Assembly: GCA_947499725.1 (NCBI GenBank)
Contig: CANMPK010000002.1
Location: forward strand, 372,001 to 436,000
Direction: 5' to 3'
DNA length: 64,000 nucleotides
DNA from: an uncultured Paracoccaceae bacterium
GTDB lineage: Bacteria; Pseudomonadota; Alphaproteobacteria; Rhodobacterales; Rhodobacteraceae
Shown: in pieces, positions 44,288 to 54,309 of the stretch
Position numbering within the stretch: the first letter of the stretch is position 1
How the letters are laid out: every line of letters starts with the position of its first letter
Program-made: the position numbers and the translations under genes
The notes under the pieces: generated by a model
Databases searched by the model: none
The model's input: the letters and a program-made list of their open reading frames with translations, nothing else
Told to the model about the DNA's origin: nothing

Positions 44288-45469
44288 TCAATCTGTTTCG
44301 GGCTGATCCTCGTTTTTGAACGGTCCGTAGTCTGTGAGTACTTCGATCTCATCAGCGATGGCTTCGCGTTCTGCCAAAAGATAGCGCGCAACCGCATCCG
44401 AGAATCCTTCATCCGCAATCCAATGCAACGAATGCGTCGTGGTTGGCATATAGCCCCGCGCCAATTTGTGTTCGCCCTGCGCGCCGGCCTCGACCCTGTC
44501 CAGACCATTCTGAATGGCCCAATCGATGGCTTGGTAGTAACAGATTTCAAAATGCAGGCAGGGGTGGTGTTCAAGGCAACCCCAGTAGCGGCCAAATAGC
44601 GTATCGCGGCCAATCGCGTTCAGCGCGCCAGCGACAGGGCTGCCTTCGCGTTCGGCAAAGACCAGCAACATATCATCGCGCAGCGTGTCGTGAGCGATCT
44701 CAAAGAAGGCGCGCGTCAGGTAGGGCGTTCCCCATTTGCGACTTCCCGTGTCTTGGTAAAACGCCCAGATCGCATCCCAGTGTTCGGGCTTGATTTCATC
44801 GCCTGTGTAGCTGTTGAGCACCCCGCCAAAATCCTGCGCTTGGCGGCGTTCTTTACGGATGTTCTTGCGCTTGCGCGAGCTCAGGTCCTCTAGGAAGGCA
44901 TCAAAGTTCGTATAACCCTGATTAACCCAGTGAAACTGCTGCCCTGTACGATGCAAAAGGCCCATCTTTTGGCCAATCGCCACTTCTTCTTCGGTGCAAA
45001 AGGTCGTGTGCAGCGAACTGACTTGGTTTTGCTGGGCAACCTGAATGGCCCCTTGCAAAAGCGCGGCTTGTCCGACCTCTTCAAAACCGGGTTTTACAAG
45101 AAAACGACGCCCCGTGGCTGGGGTAAAAGGCACGGCGACCTGAAACTTTGGGTAATACCGCCCACCCGCGTTTTCGTAGGCGTGGGCCCAATTGTGATCA
45201 AAGACATATTCGCCTTGGCTATGCCCTTTGGCGTAAAGCGGCATACAGGCGATTAACGCGCCATCTGCATGGGCTGTCACGTATTGCGGATACCAACCTG
45301 TGCCAGAGCCCACGGATCCGCTGTCTTCTAAGGCTTTTAGAAAGCGGTAGGTGGTGAAGGGATCAATTGGACGGCCATCCACGGCTTCAGGGCATGCGCA
45401 GCTGTCCCAGTCGGTTGGGGCGATGCCAGCCAAGGATGTGTGCACCTGAATTTCGATGGCTGCTGACAT
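44288..45469 (-). CDS. GNAT family protein of the DUF482 / FemAB-like group
   Basis: A 393-residue acyltransferase-like protein. Landmarks are AYENAGGRYYPKFQVAVPFT, RKRKNIRKERRQA in the middle, FYQDTGSRKWGTPYLTR and the end region RVEAGAQGEHKLARGYMPT. The family is found widely in proteobacteria, but its substrate is not known; peptidoglycan-type aminoacyl transfer has been suggested by fold only. AGGAGG stands upstream of the ATG at 45469. Confidence 0.85.
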   Translation of the reverse strand: MSAAIEIQVHTSLAGIAPTDWDSCACPEAVDGRPIDPFTTYRFLKALEDSGSVGSGTGWYPQYVTAHADGALIACMPLYAKGHSQGEYVFDHNWAHAYENAGGRYYPKFQVAVPFTPATGRRFLVKPGFEEVGQAALLQGAIQVAQQNQVSSLHTTFCTEEEVAIGQKMGLLHRTGQQFHWVNQGYTNFDAFLEDLSSRKRKNIRKERRQAQDFGGVLNSYTGDEIKPEHWDAIWAFYQDTGSRKWGTPYLTRAFFEIAHDTLRDDMLLVFAEREGSPVAGALNAIGRDTLFGRYWGCLEHHPCLHFEICYYQAIDWAIQNGLDRVEAGAQGEHKLARGYMPTTTHSLHWIADEGFSDAVARYLLAEREAIADEIEVLTDYGPFKNEDQPETD

Positions 45470-45513
45470 AAGGCCCTCCTGCACCGCCATATTTGGCGCG
45501 ATGGGCGGCAGGT

Positions 45514-46269
45514 TCAAGCGAGATACTGCTCAAACGTGATATTCTCAGCGATCTCACGCGCTTGTGCTTCAACCTCGGGCGATTTCACGGTCCAACACAG
45601 CACATTTGCGCCTTTGGCTTTGAGTTCCGCGACCCGTGGGTTTGTCAGATCGCTCACTTGATGGCTGATGAAACTAGATCCGGTGCGTTCGTAATCTGGA
45701 ATGGTTACCAGATGATCACGCACAGAAGGGTGCAGGTCTGGCAGCAAAGGTGGCTTGAATGAAGCGCTGACGATGCCGCGCGGCACGTCTGGGCACAACT
45801 CAGCCATTTTGGCGACAGAATGCGGGTTAAACGACATCACTGCCAGCGGGCCTGTGTAGCCTGCGATCGCCTTTGCCGTGGCTTCTTCCAACGCGCCAAT
45901 CTTGGGGCCCATCTGCCCGTCTTGGTCTTTCAGTTCCAGCAAAAGCGGCACTTGGCCATCCACCACCTCAAGCACTTGGGCCAAGGTGGGGATGCATTCA
46001 AAGGCGTTCTTCAGCGAAATTTGCGTCAGCTCTTCAGCGGAGCGGTTCACCACCAAGCCTTCGGCAAAGGTCAGGCGCGACAATTCATAATCATGAAAGA
46101 CCATCGCTTGACCGTCGCCGGAAATTTGCAGATCAATCTCGATCCCATAGCCCGCTTCGATGGCCGCGCGAATGGCGGACATGCTGTTTTCTGGGCGCCA
46201 TTTGGCTGCATCATGCAAAGCGCGATGTGCAACGGGGCGCGTTAGAAAGCTTGCGGGCAATTGGGTCAT
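45514..46269 (-). CDS. Glycerophosphodiester phosphodiesterase
   Basis: Hydrolyses glycerophosphodiesters to glycerol 3-phosphate and an alcohol; 251 residues, TIM barrel. Catalytic and metal residues are in VAHRALHDAAKWRPENS (first His, Glu), GIEIDLQISGDGQAMVFHD (Glu, Asp, second His). No signal peptide is present, so the enzyme is cytoplasmic. It overlaps the ridA-like gene by 4 bases. Confidence 0.93.
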   Translation of the reverse strand: MTQLPASFLTRPVAHRALHDAAKWRPENSMSAIRAAIEAGYGIEIDLQISGDGQAMVFHDYELSRLTFAEGLVVNRSAEELTQISLKNAFECIPTLAQVLEVVDGQVPLLLELKDQDGQMGPKIGALEEATAKAIAGYTGPLAVMSFNPHSVAKMAELCPDVPRGIVSASFKPPLLPDLHPSVRDHLVTIPDYERTGSSFISHQVSDLTNPRVAELKAKGANVLCWTVKSPEVEAQAREIAENITFEQYLA

Positions 46270-46727
46270 TTGATCTGAAAAATCCCTTCAACTTCAACAG
46301 GTACGCCAAATGGCAAAGAAGCCGCGGACACGGCAGAACGCGCATGACGGCCTGCATCGCCCAGAGCTTCAGCCATGAAGTTGGACGCGCCGTTGATGAC
46401 CTGAGGCTGATCGCCAAAATCCAAAGTGGAGTTCACGAAGCCAACCAATTTTACCACACGCACCAAGCGATCCAGATCGCCACCGCAGGCGGCTTTGGCC
46501 TGTGCCAGCAAAGAGATCGCGCAGAGTTTGGCCATTTCGGCACCTTCTTCAACGCTCATCGTGTCGCCGAGTTTGCCTTTGTAGAACCCATCTGGGCCCA
46601 TTGGTACTTGGCCAGACACATGCACCAGATCACCGACCTGCACATAAGGCACATAGTTCGCTGCTGGGGCAGGGGCCTCTGGTAGGGTAATGCCCATTTC
46701 GGCCAGTTTTGCTTCAATCGCGCTCAT
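46266..46727 (-). CDS. RidA family protein (YjgF/YER057c/UK114)
   Basis: A 153-residue member of the RidA superfamily, which deaminates reactive enamine/imine intermediates. VGDLVHVSGQVPMGPDG and LDRLVRVVKLVGFVNST are typical, but the usual catalytic Arg in the C-terminal NARA block is not obvious, so it could be one of the Rid subgroups lacking that activity. It starts a two-gene unit with the phosphodiesterase. Confidence 0.88.
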   Translation of the reverse strand: MSAIEAKLAEMGITLPEAPAPAANYVPYVQVGDLVHVSGQVPMGPDGFYKGKLGDTMSVEEGAEMAKLCAISLLAQAKAACGGDLDRLVRVVKLVGFVNSTLDFGDQPQVINGASNFMAEALGDAGRHARSAVSAASLPFGVPVEVEGIFQIK

Positions 46728-46932
46728 CGATCTTTCCTTCTTCCGTTGCGTTGACGCTATCGGGGCTGCTTTGAAAGGCCAAGCGCAATCTGGCTCAGCA
46801 TCGGCGGATTTCTGATCGCTTTGCGTCGGTCTTCAAAATTACCTTGGACCACGGTGAAAGAATGTTACTCAACTGCCACAATACGTCAGGTAAAAGCCGA
46901 CTGGGTCTGTAATCTGCCGTATGGTGAATTAA

Positions 46933-47733
46933 ATGAGAGCTAACCAATTTAAGTTGAGTCTTTCCGTGACACTTTTCTCTCGTCTCCGCCAGCGCCCTGT
47001 GCGCGCGTTTATTCCGATGTTGCTTGTGGGTGGTTTGCTCGCAGGTTGCGCAAGCAATTCTACCGTCACTTCGGCAGAAATCTACGACCCTCGGGAAGAG
47101 GCGAACCGCGAAGTTCACGAGCTGAACTTGGCAATTGATAAAGTAATTTTCCGTCCTGTTTCAAATGGTTACGGTACCTTCGTGCCGGAAAATGGCCGTT
47201 TGATTGTATCGAACTTCGCTGACCATTTGTCTTTGCCAGCAGACATCGTGAACAATGTTTTGCAGGGCGATCTAAAAGGTGCTGGCAGCAATAGTTTTCG
47301 ACTGGTGTTCAACACTTTGTTCGGTTTTGGCGGCATTGTAGATCCGTCTTCCGCTGTGCATGTGCCACGTCGCAAGACTGACTTTGGCGAAACATTCCAT
47401 GTGTGGGGTGTTAACGAAGGCGCCTATGTTGAGCTGCCTTTGCTTGGCCCATCAACAGAACGTGACACGGTTGGCACCATTCTGGATTTCACCTTAGATC
47501 CGGTATCTGTGCTGCTGCCGAACCCAGAAAAATACATCGGGACAGCGGCGAATGTCGCAGACCGTTTGGGCGATCGTTATGATCTGCGCACCACAATTGA
47601 TTCCGTTCTGTATGAAAGCGCGGACAGCTATGCGCAGGCGCGTAGCCTTTATTTGCAAAACCGTCGTTTTGAGCTTGGTGTAGAAGTGCAAGACGATGAT
47701 CTAGATCCATTTGCTGACCCATTTGGGGGATAA
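46933..47733 (+). CDS. mlaA: MlaA family outer-membrane lipoprotein
   Basis: Component of the Mla system that removes misplaced phospholipids from the outer membrane. It has 266 residues, with a signal sequence ending in the lipobox LLAGC (Cys39). The MlaA signature is clear: DPREEANREVHELNLAIDKV, NLLQG-like VNNVLQGDLKGAGSNSFRLV, and FGETFHVWGVNEGAYVELPL. The gene stands upstream of mlaC, 4 bases apart. The mlaDEFB transporter genes are not in this window. Confidence 0.93.
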   Translation: MRANQFKLSLSVTLFSRLRQRPVRAFIPMLLVGGLLAGCASNSTVTSAEIYDPREEANREVHELNLAIDKVIFRPVSNGYGTFVPENGRLIVSNFADHLSLPADIVNNVLQGDLKGAGSNSFRLVFNTLFGFGGIVDPSSAVHVPRRKTDFGETFHVWGVNEGAYVELPLLGPSTERDTVGTILDFTLDPVSVLLPNPEKYIGTAANVADRLGDRYDLRTTIDSVLYESADSYAQARSLYLQNRRFELGVEVQDDDLDPFADPFGG

Positions 47734-47737
47734 CCTT

Positions 47738-48331
47738 ATGAAACGTCGTGATTTTTTAGCTCTTTCTTCTGCCTCCGCCGCTGTTTCTTTGCTGCCAATG
47801 CAGGCAAGCGCCCTGAGCAGTGCAGAGGCCGAAGTGCTGGTGAACAGCGTTGTCGCTGACATCAACAAGGTGATCAGTTCTGGCAAATCCTTGAACGGAA
47901 TGATCAGCGATTTCGAGAAGATCTTTAAACGCTACGGCGATGTTTCTTTCATTGCGGGTTCTGCGCTGGGCCCAGATGCACGCCGTCTGAGCGGTGGTCA
48001 GCAGAACAGCTATGTCTCTGCGTTTACTGGATATATTTCACGTAAATACGGCAAGCGTTTCAACGAATTTGCGGGTGGCCGGATCGAAGTGAACGGCACC
48101 AAACAGGTGAAAAACTACTACGAAGTGAACAGCACGGCGTTTCTGCCGGGGCAGTCTCCTTTCGCGGTGAATTTCCTTGTGTCCAACCGGACCGGCAAGA
48201 ATCTGTTCTTTGATATGGTCATCGAAGGCATCAGCCTGCGCCTGTCTGAAAAGAGCGAAATTGGCGCGATGTTGGATAAGAACCGCGGCGATCTGAACAA
48301 GCTGATCTCGGCGCTGAAAACCTCGGGCTGA
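47738..48331 (+). CDS. MlaC/Ttg2D family phospholipid-binding protein
   Basis: A periplasmic lipid shuttle, 197 residues, ABC-toluene-tolerance superfamily. The N-terminal MKRRDFLALSSASAAVSLLP is a likely Tat signal with a twin arginine. The body reads FEKIFKRYGDVSFIAGSALG, NSYVSAFTGYISRKYGKRF and VSNRTGKNLFFDMVIEGISL, as in MlaC. The ATG at 47738 is chosen over an upstream frame because the Tat signal begins there. It is coupled with mlaA. Confidence 0.9.
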   Translation: MKRRDFLALSSASAAVSLLPMQASALSSAEAEVLVNSVVADINKVISSGKSLNGMISDFEKIFKRYGDVSFIAGSALGPDARRLSGGQQNSYVSAFTGYISRKYGKRFNEFAGGRIEVNGTKQVKNYYEVNSTAFLPGQSPFAVNFLVSNRTGKNLFFDMVIEGISLRLSEKSEIGAMLDKNRGDLNKLISALKTSG

Positions 48332-48405
48332 TCGCTGGCTTCATCTTTCGGTAAGGTGGCAATTCGCGCTTTTCAGGGCGTGAATTGTACGATTCGATAT
48401 TTGCC

Positions 48406-49290
48406 TTAAAGACTGATCTGTTTTTCGAAAAACATGTCGGGGTAGGGATTGTCGTTAAAGCGATCAATCTCGGTCCAACCGGCCTTTTGATACATTGCGG
48501 CGGCCTCGGGCAAGGCAGCGCGATTTGTGTCGAGTCGCAGATGCGTCATGCCCAACTCTAGCGCTGCACCTTCTGCGGCGGCCATCAGGTTTTTTGCCAA
48601 ACCCAAACCACGGGCAGCGGGCAGGGTCCAAAGACGTTTCACTTCGCCTGTGGAACTGCCATCGCCTTTGATGCCAACACAGCCCAAGGGGCGGGTTTCT
48701 AGCATTGCCAAAAAGAACACACCTTTGGGTCGTTTCATGCCCGCGTCTAAATCGGGGGCGCCGGATTTGGCGAGGTCGAATTCCAATTTCATTCGCTGCG
48801 AGACTTCCTGCGCATAAGAGGTCATGCAATAGACCGACGCATCAGAGGTTGGGTCGGCCTCGATGATCTCGATCGAGTCCTTGGCAAAAGCCAGCGCCAA
48901 AATATCCATGGCGTCTAACAAGCGCTGCGCATTTTTATGGCGCGCCAGGATCTGAGTGGCGCGTTGATCTGACAAGTCTTCATACAGTGCGAATTCCGTC
49001 TGTCCGGCGGAGGTTAACACAGCAATCCGTCCGCGTTTGTCTGCAGGGTGCGGGTGGGTTTCGATCAGGCCTTCGCCCTCAAGGCCACGCAGCAACCGGC
49101 TGAGCAGACCCGTATCCAGTTTCAGCGTTTTGCGGATATCAGCCACATTTTGCATGCCGTGGCCAATCGCGTTTAGCACACGTGCGCTGCCCAAAGGGCG
49201 ACCCCGAGAGAGAAATGATTCCTCTAACGCGCCGATTTCGACAGCGGTGGCACGGTTGAATTGGCGAACTCTGTTAATATCACTGATCAT
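48406..49290 (-). CDS. MarR-GNAT fusion (bifunctional helix-turn-helix / acetyltransferase)
   Basis: A 294-residue protein with an N-terminal MarR winged helix (VADIRKTLKLDTGLLSRLLR recognition, then a wing with PADKRGRIAVLTSAG) and a C-terminal GNAT domain (RLWTLPAARGLGLAKNLMAA, AAMYQKAGWTEID). Such fusions are common in proteobacteria, but their ligand and substrate are not known. It is isolated; the next gene on its strand is preceded by a terminator. Convergent with mlaC. Confidence 0.9.
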   Translation of the reverse strand: MISDINRVRQFNRATAVEIGALEESFLSRGRPLGSARVLNAIGHGMQNVADIRKTLKLDTGLLSRLLRGLEGEGLIETHPHPADKRGRIAVLTSAGQTEFALYEDLSDQRATQILARHKNAQRLLDAMDILALAFAKDSIEIIEADPTSDASVYCMTSYAQEVSQRMKLEFDLAKSGAPDLDAGMKRPKGVFFLAMLETRPLGCVGIKGDGSSTGEVKRLWTLPAARGLGLAKNLMAAAEGAALELGMTHLRLDTNRAALPEAAAMYQKAGWTEIDRFNDNPYPDMFFEKQISL

Positions 49291-49326
49291 TTAGCTGACT
49301 TTAGTCAGGTAAATTTTGAGCGCAAC

Positions 49327-49354
49327 AAAAAAATCCCCAGCACGAGGGCTGGGG
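49327..49354 (-). terminator. Rho-independent terminator of lysR gene
   Basis: CCCCAGC (49335-49341) pairs with GCTGGGG (49348-49354), with a six-base loop. On the minus strand the stem is followed by a run of T (complement of AAAAAAA at 49327-49333). Confidence 0.9.
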
Positions 49355-49395
49355 AAGTCGGGCATAATGCCGGCAGGGTAATTCAAATGAGGGGC

Positions 49396-50301
49396 TTACC
49401 AGTCAGTCGGGCCTTTTTCGGCAAAGGCGTTGACCAGGAAGTCGATAAAGGCGCGAACCTTTGGCTGTGTGAAACGGCCCGGCGGGTAAACCGCATAGAT
49501 GCCTTGGGTTTCCACAGGAAGCTCTGGGATGGCGTCGACAACCAAACCTTGCTCCATGGCTTCCGCGTACAGGAAGCTTGGCAGGTAGGCGATGCCCAGA
49601 CCAGCGACCGCTGCGTTCAGCAGGGACTGGCCGTCATTCACGGAAAGCCAACCGGCGGTGCGCACTTGGCGTTTTTCACCAGATGGGGCTGTCAGTTTCC
49701 ACACAGCGCCATTGGACTGGCTGGAATAATGCAGCAGCTTATGGTCGTTCAGATCGTCGATCTTTTGCGGACGACCGTGCTTTTCCAGATACTCTGGGCT
49801 GGCGATCATGCGTTTCGTGGTTTCTGTCAGCTTACGGGCCCGCAGAGAGCTGTCTTCCAGCTCACCAATGCGGATGGCCATATCAAAGCCTTCAGAGATC
49901 AGTTCAACATAGCGGTTGTTCAGCACCATATTCACGGTGATGTCCGGGAAGTCCGCAAGGAATTCGCCCAGCACCGGAGACAGGTGGTTCACACCAAAAT
50001 CAGTGGCGACGCTGATGCGCAGCAGGCCAGATGGCGCAGATTGCATCGAGGTGACAAGGCTATCGGCCTCGCCAGCGTCATTCAGAACACGGCGTGCACG
50101 GTCATAATAAGCCAAACCAATCTCGGTTGGGCTGACACGGCGTGTCGTGCGGTTTAGCAGCCGAGCGCCCAAACGCGCCTCAAGGCTAGAGACATGTTTA
50201 GACACGGCGGATTTGGAGATGCCCATCTTTTTTGCGGCATCTGTGAAGCCACCTTGGTCTACAACCGTGGCAAAAGCTTCCATTTCAGTCAGGCGATCCA
50301 T
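49396..50301 (-). CDS. LysR family transcriptional regulator
   Basis: A 301-residue LysR regulator. The HTH reads MEAFATVVDQGGFTDAAKKM followed by ISKSAVSKHVSSLEARLG. The effector domain shows LRISVATDFGVNHLSP and a C-terminal AVYPPGRFTQPKVRAFIDFL, closest to the CrgA/AaeR-like branch. The ATG at 50301 has GAGG eight bases upstream; the frame runs on to 50346. It has its own terminator and no adjacent obvious target. Confidence 0.92.
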   Translation of the reverse strand: MDRLTEMEAFATVVDQGGFTDAAKKMGISKSAVSKHVSSLEARLGARLLNRTTRRVSPTEIGLAYYDRARRVLNDAGEADSLVTSMQSAPSGLLRISVATDFGVNHLSPVLGEFLADFPDITVNMVLNNRYVELISEGFDMAIRIGELEDSSLRARKLTETTKRMIASPEYLEKHGRPQKIDDLNDHKLLHYSSQSNGAVWKLTAPSGEKRQVRTAGWLSVNDGQSLLNAAVAGLGIAYLPSFLYAEAMEQGLVVDAIPELPVETQGIYAVYPPGRFTQPKVRAFIDFLVNAFAEKGPTDW

Positions 50302-50566
50302 TTCGCTATCCTCGTGCTCGTTCGTTGACCTAGGTTTGCCAATCAAATGGGGCGCGAAAGGGGCAGGGTGCAGACAATATCAGGGTTTTAACGGGGATCG
50401 TTCATGGCAGGGAAACAGCGTGGAAACGATCTAAATTCACGCTAAGCGTCTGTATTTAAGGTCAAATAATGCGATTTTTGGGTTGTGGGGCGAATCTGCG
50501 CGACGCCATTCCTTTGCAAACAGCGCCCCACTAGGTGACATTTCGAAACAATAAAAATCCGCCTTG
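50302..50566. other. Intergenic region with nothing recognisable
   Basis: Upstream of lysR on its strand and downstream of the fadH-like gene. Apart from the presumed lysR promoter, no gene, repeat or hairpin with support was seen. The next 59 bases hold the 3' element listed separately. Confidence 0.6.
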
Positions 50567-50625
50567 GGCTTCTTCTTGGCACAAATACCTTGGGGTGAGC
50601 CCATAGGGCGAGGGGCAAAGCCCCT
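50567..50625 (-). repeat. Putative Rhodobacteraceae 3'-flanking element after fadH-like gene
   Basis: Directly after the stop, on the minus strand, lies the small hairpin AGGGGC-TTT-GCCCCT, then a segment containing CACCCCAAGG, TATTTGTGCC and AAGAAGAAG. I recall similar intergenic segments (a CCCC(G/A)xGTATTT core followed by CCAAGAAGAA) after genes in many Rhodobacterales genomes. No second full copy was found in this window. Confidence 0.35.
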
Positions 50626-52704
<2,079 letters not shown>

Positions 52705-52715
52705 TCATGCGCAAC

Positions 52716-52740
52716 GTGACGTAAGTTAATTCTACGTCAC
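52716..52740. promoter_or_regulatory. Palindromic operator upstream of the fadH-like gene
   Basis: GTGACGTA (52716-52723) and TACGTCAC (52733-52740) form a perfect 8-base inverted repeat around nine AT-rich bases. It lies 63 bases upstream of the fadH-like start on the minus strand. ACGT-bearing arms resemble operators of MerR-family regulators such as LiuR; the actual regulator is unknown. Confidence 0.55.
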
Positions 52741-52754
52741 CTTTGGGAGAGTCG

Positions 52755-52793
52755 GAAAAGACCTGAACCAAGGTTAGGGCTTGGTTCAGGTCT
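52755..52793 (-). terminator. Terminator of yciI-mcd-matB operon
   Basis: A 14-base perfect stem: AGACCTGAACCAAG (52759-52772) with CTTGGTTCAGGTCT (52780-52793), seven-base loop. On the minus strand it continues into TTTT. It closes the malonate operon before the fadH-like promoter. Confidence 0.9.
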
Positions 52794-52806
52794 GATCTGC
52801 TAGAAA

Positions 52807-54309
52807 TTAACCACCAAACTGGTCACGCAGCAGATTTTTCTGGACCTTGCCCATCGTATTGCGGGGCAGTTCGGCCATCACTTCATAACGGCGCGGGTGT
52901 TTGAAACGCGCGAGCTTGTCGTTCACCACGGCGGCCAAGGCGTCGGCCTCTGTGGTTGTGCCGGCTTCTGGGACGATGGCGGCAATGATGGCTTCGCCAA
53001 AATCCGCATCGTGGATACCGAAGACAGCGGATTCTAGGACGCCGTCGATGTCATTCAGAACGTCTTCGATTTCTTTGGGGTACACATTGTAGCCGCCGGT
53101 GATGATCAGGTCTTTGGCGCGGCCTACGATAGAAACGTAGCCGTCCTCGCTGATTTGGCCCAGATCGCCGGTGATGAAGAAGCCGTTCTCGCGCAGTTCT
53201 TCGGCGGTTTTTTCTGGCATTTGCCAATAGCCTTGGAAGACGTTTGGCCCGCGCACTTCGATCATGCCGACCTCGCCTTGGGCCAGCTCTGCGCCGGTCT
53301 CTGGGTTGGTCAGGCGGACTTCGACGCCGGGCAGCGGGTGGCCGACTGTGCCCGGGCGACGCTCGCCGTCAAAGGGGTTGGAGGTGTTCATATTGGTTTC
53401 TGTCATGCCGTAGCGTTCCAGAATGTAGTGGCCGGTGCGGGCGGTAAATGCCTCGTGGGTTTCAGCCAACAAAGGCGCGCTGCCAGACACGAAGAGGCGC
53501 ATGTTTTGCACGAGGTCTTTGGTGAGACCTTCTTCGCCCAGAAGGCGGGTGTAGAAGGTGGGCACGCCCATCAGCATGGTGGCGGAGGGGATGGCATCCA
53601 AGATCGCATCGGTTTTGAAGGCGGCCATGAAATGCACGCAAGCGCCGGTGCGGATGGAGGTGTTCATCGCCACGAACAGGCCGTGGGTGTGGAAGATCGG
53701 CAGGGCGTGGATCAGCGTGTCGGCGTCTGTGATCTGCCAGAGATCAATCAGCGACAGGGTGTTGGACAGCAGGTTGTCATGGCTGAGCATCGCGCCCTTA
53801 GAGCGGCCTGTGGTGCCGGATGTATAAAGCAGCGCGGCCAGATCATCGGCGGCGCGATCTACGGTTTCAAAGCTGTCTGGTTGGGCGGCCAGATCCTCCG
53901 TCAGCGAGCCGGAGCCATCGGCGTTCAACGTGAGTAACGTTGCGTTATTGTCGGTAGCCAAGTCTGCCAGCGTGTCGGCAGAGCGGCCATCGCAGACGAT
54001 GATCTTTGGTGCGGCGTCACCGACGAAGTAGGCGACCTCGTCTTTTTTGTAGGCTGTGTTCAGCGGCAGAAAGACCCCGCCCGCTTGAACGGTGGCAATA
54101 TAGAGCGCGACCATTTCGACGGTTTTCGGGGCTTGCACCACTACGCGGTCGCCTGCGCCCACACCGTTTTGCACCAAGATATGGGCCAGTTTTGCAGCGG
54201 TTTTGATGAAATCCGCATAGCTGATGTCGTCTGCGCCATCTTGTTTGAGGAAGCAGTTCGTATTGTCTGCGTGATGGGCGATGAGATTGTCGTAAAGATG
54301 GTTGGCCAC
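52807..54309 (-). CDS. matB: Malonyl-CoA synthetase (MatB-type acyl-CoA ligase)
   Basis: An AMP-forming ligase activating malonate to malonyl-CoA, 500 residues. The AMP/ATP loop is LLYTSGTTGRSKGAMLSH; other adenylate motifs are ERYGMTETNM, GFFITGDLGQI and the C-terminal hinge and Lys in PRNTMGKVQKNLLR. KDLIITGGYNVYPKEIEDVL fits the MatB/ACSF3 family. Malonate specificity is inferred chiefly from the coupling with malonyl-CoA decarboxylase, one base overlap upstream, which turns the product into acetyl-CoA. Confidence 0.9.
   Translation of the reverse strand: MANHLYDNLIAHHADNTNCFLKQDGADDISYADFIKTAAKLAHILVQNGVGAGDRVVVQAPKTVEMVALYIATVQAGGVFLPLNTAYKKDEVAYFVGDAAPKIIVCDGRSADTLADLATDNNATLLTLNADGSGSLTEDLAAQPDSFETVDRAADDLAALLYTSGTTGRSKGAMLSHDNLLSNTLSLIDLWQITDADTLIHALPIFHTHGLFVAMNTSIRTGACVHFMAAFKTDAILDAIPSATMLMGVPTFYTRLLGEEGLTKDLVQNMRLFVSGSAPLLAETHEAFTARTGHYILERYGMTETNMNTSNPFDGERRPGTVGHPLPGVEVRLTNPETGAELAQGEVGMIEVRGPNVFQGYWQMPEKTAEELRENGFFITGDLGQISEDGYVSIVGRAKDLIITGGYNVYPKEIEDVLNDIDGVLESAVFGIHDADFGEAIIAAIVPEAGTTTEADALAAVVNDKLARFKHPRRYEVMAELPRNTMGKVQKNLLRDQFGG

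Noticed and set aside
4386-48367. Near-identical 15-mers AAGGTGACAATTCGC (4386) and AAGGTGGCAATTCGC (48353), both after convergent gene ends
   Set aside because: One-mismatch 15-mer pairs are expected by chance in 64 kb, and no longer similarity surrounds them.
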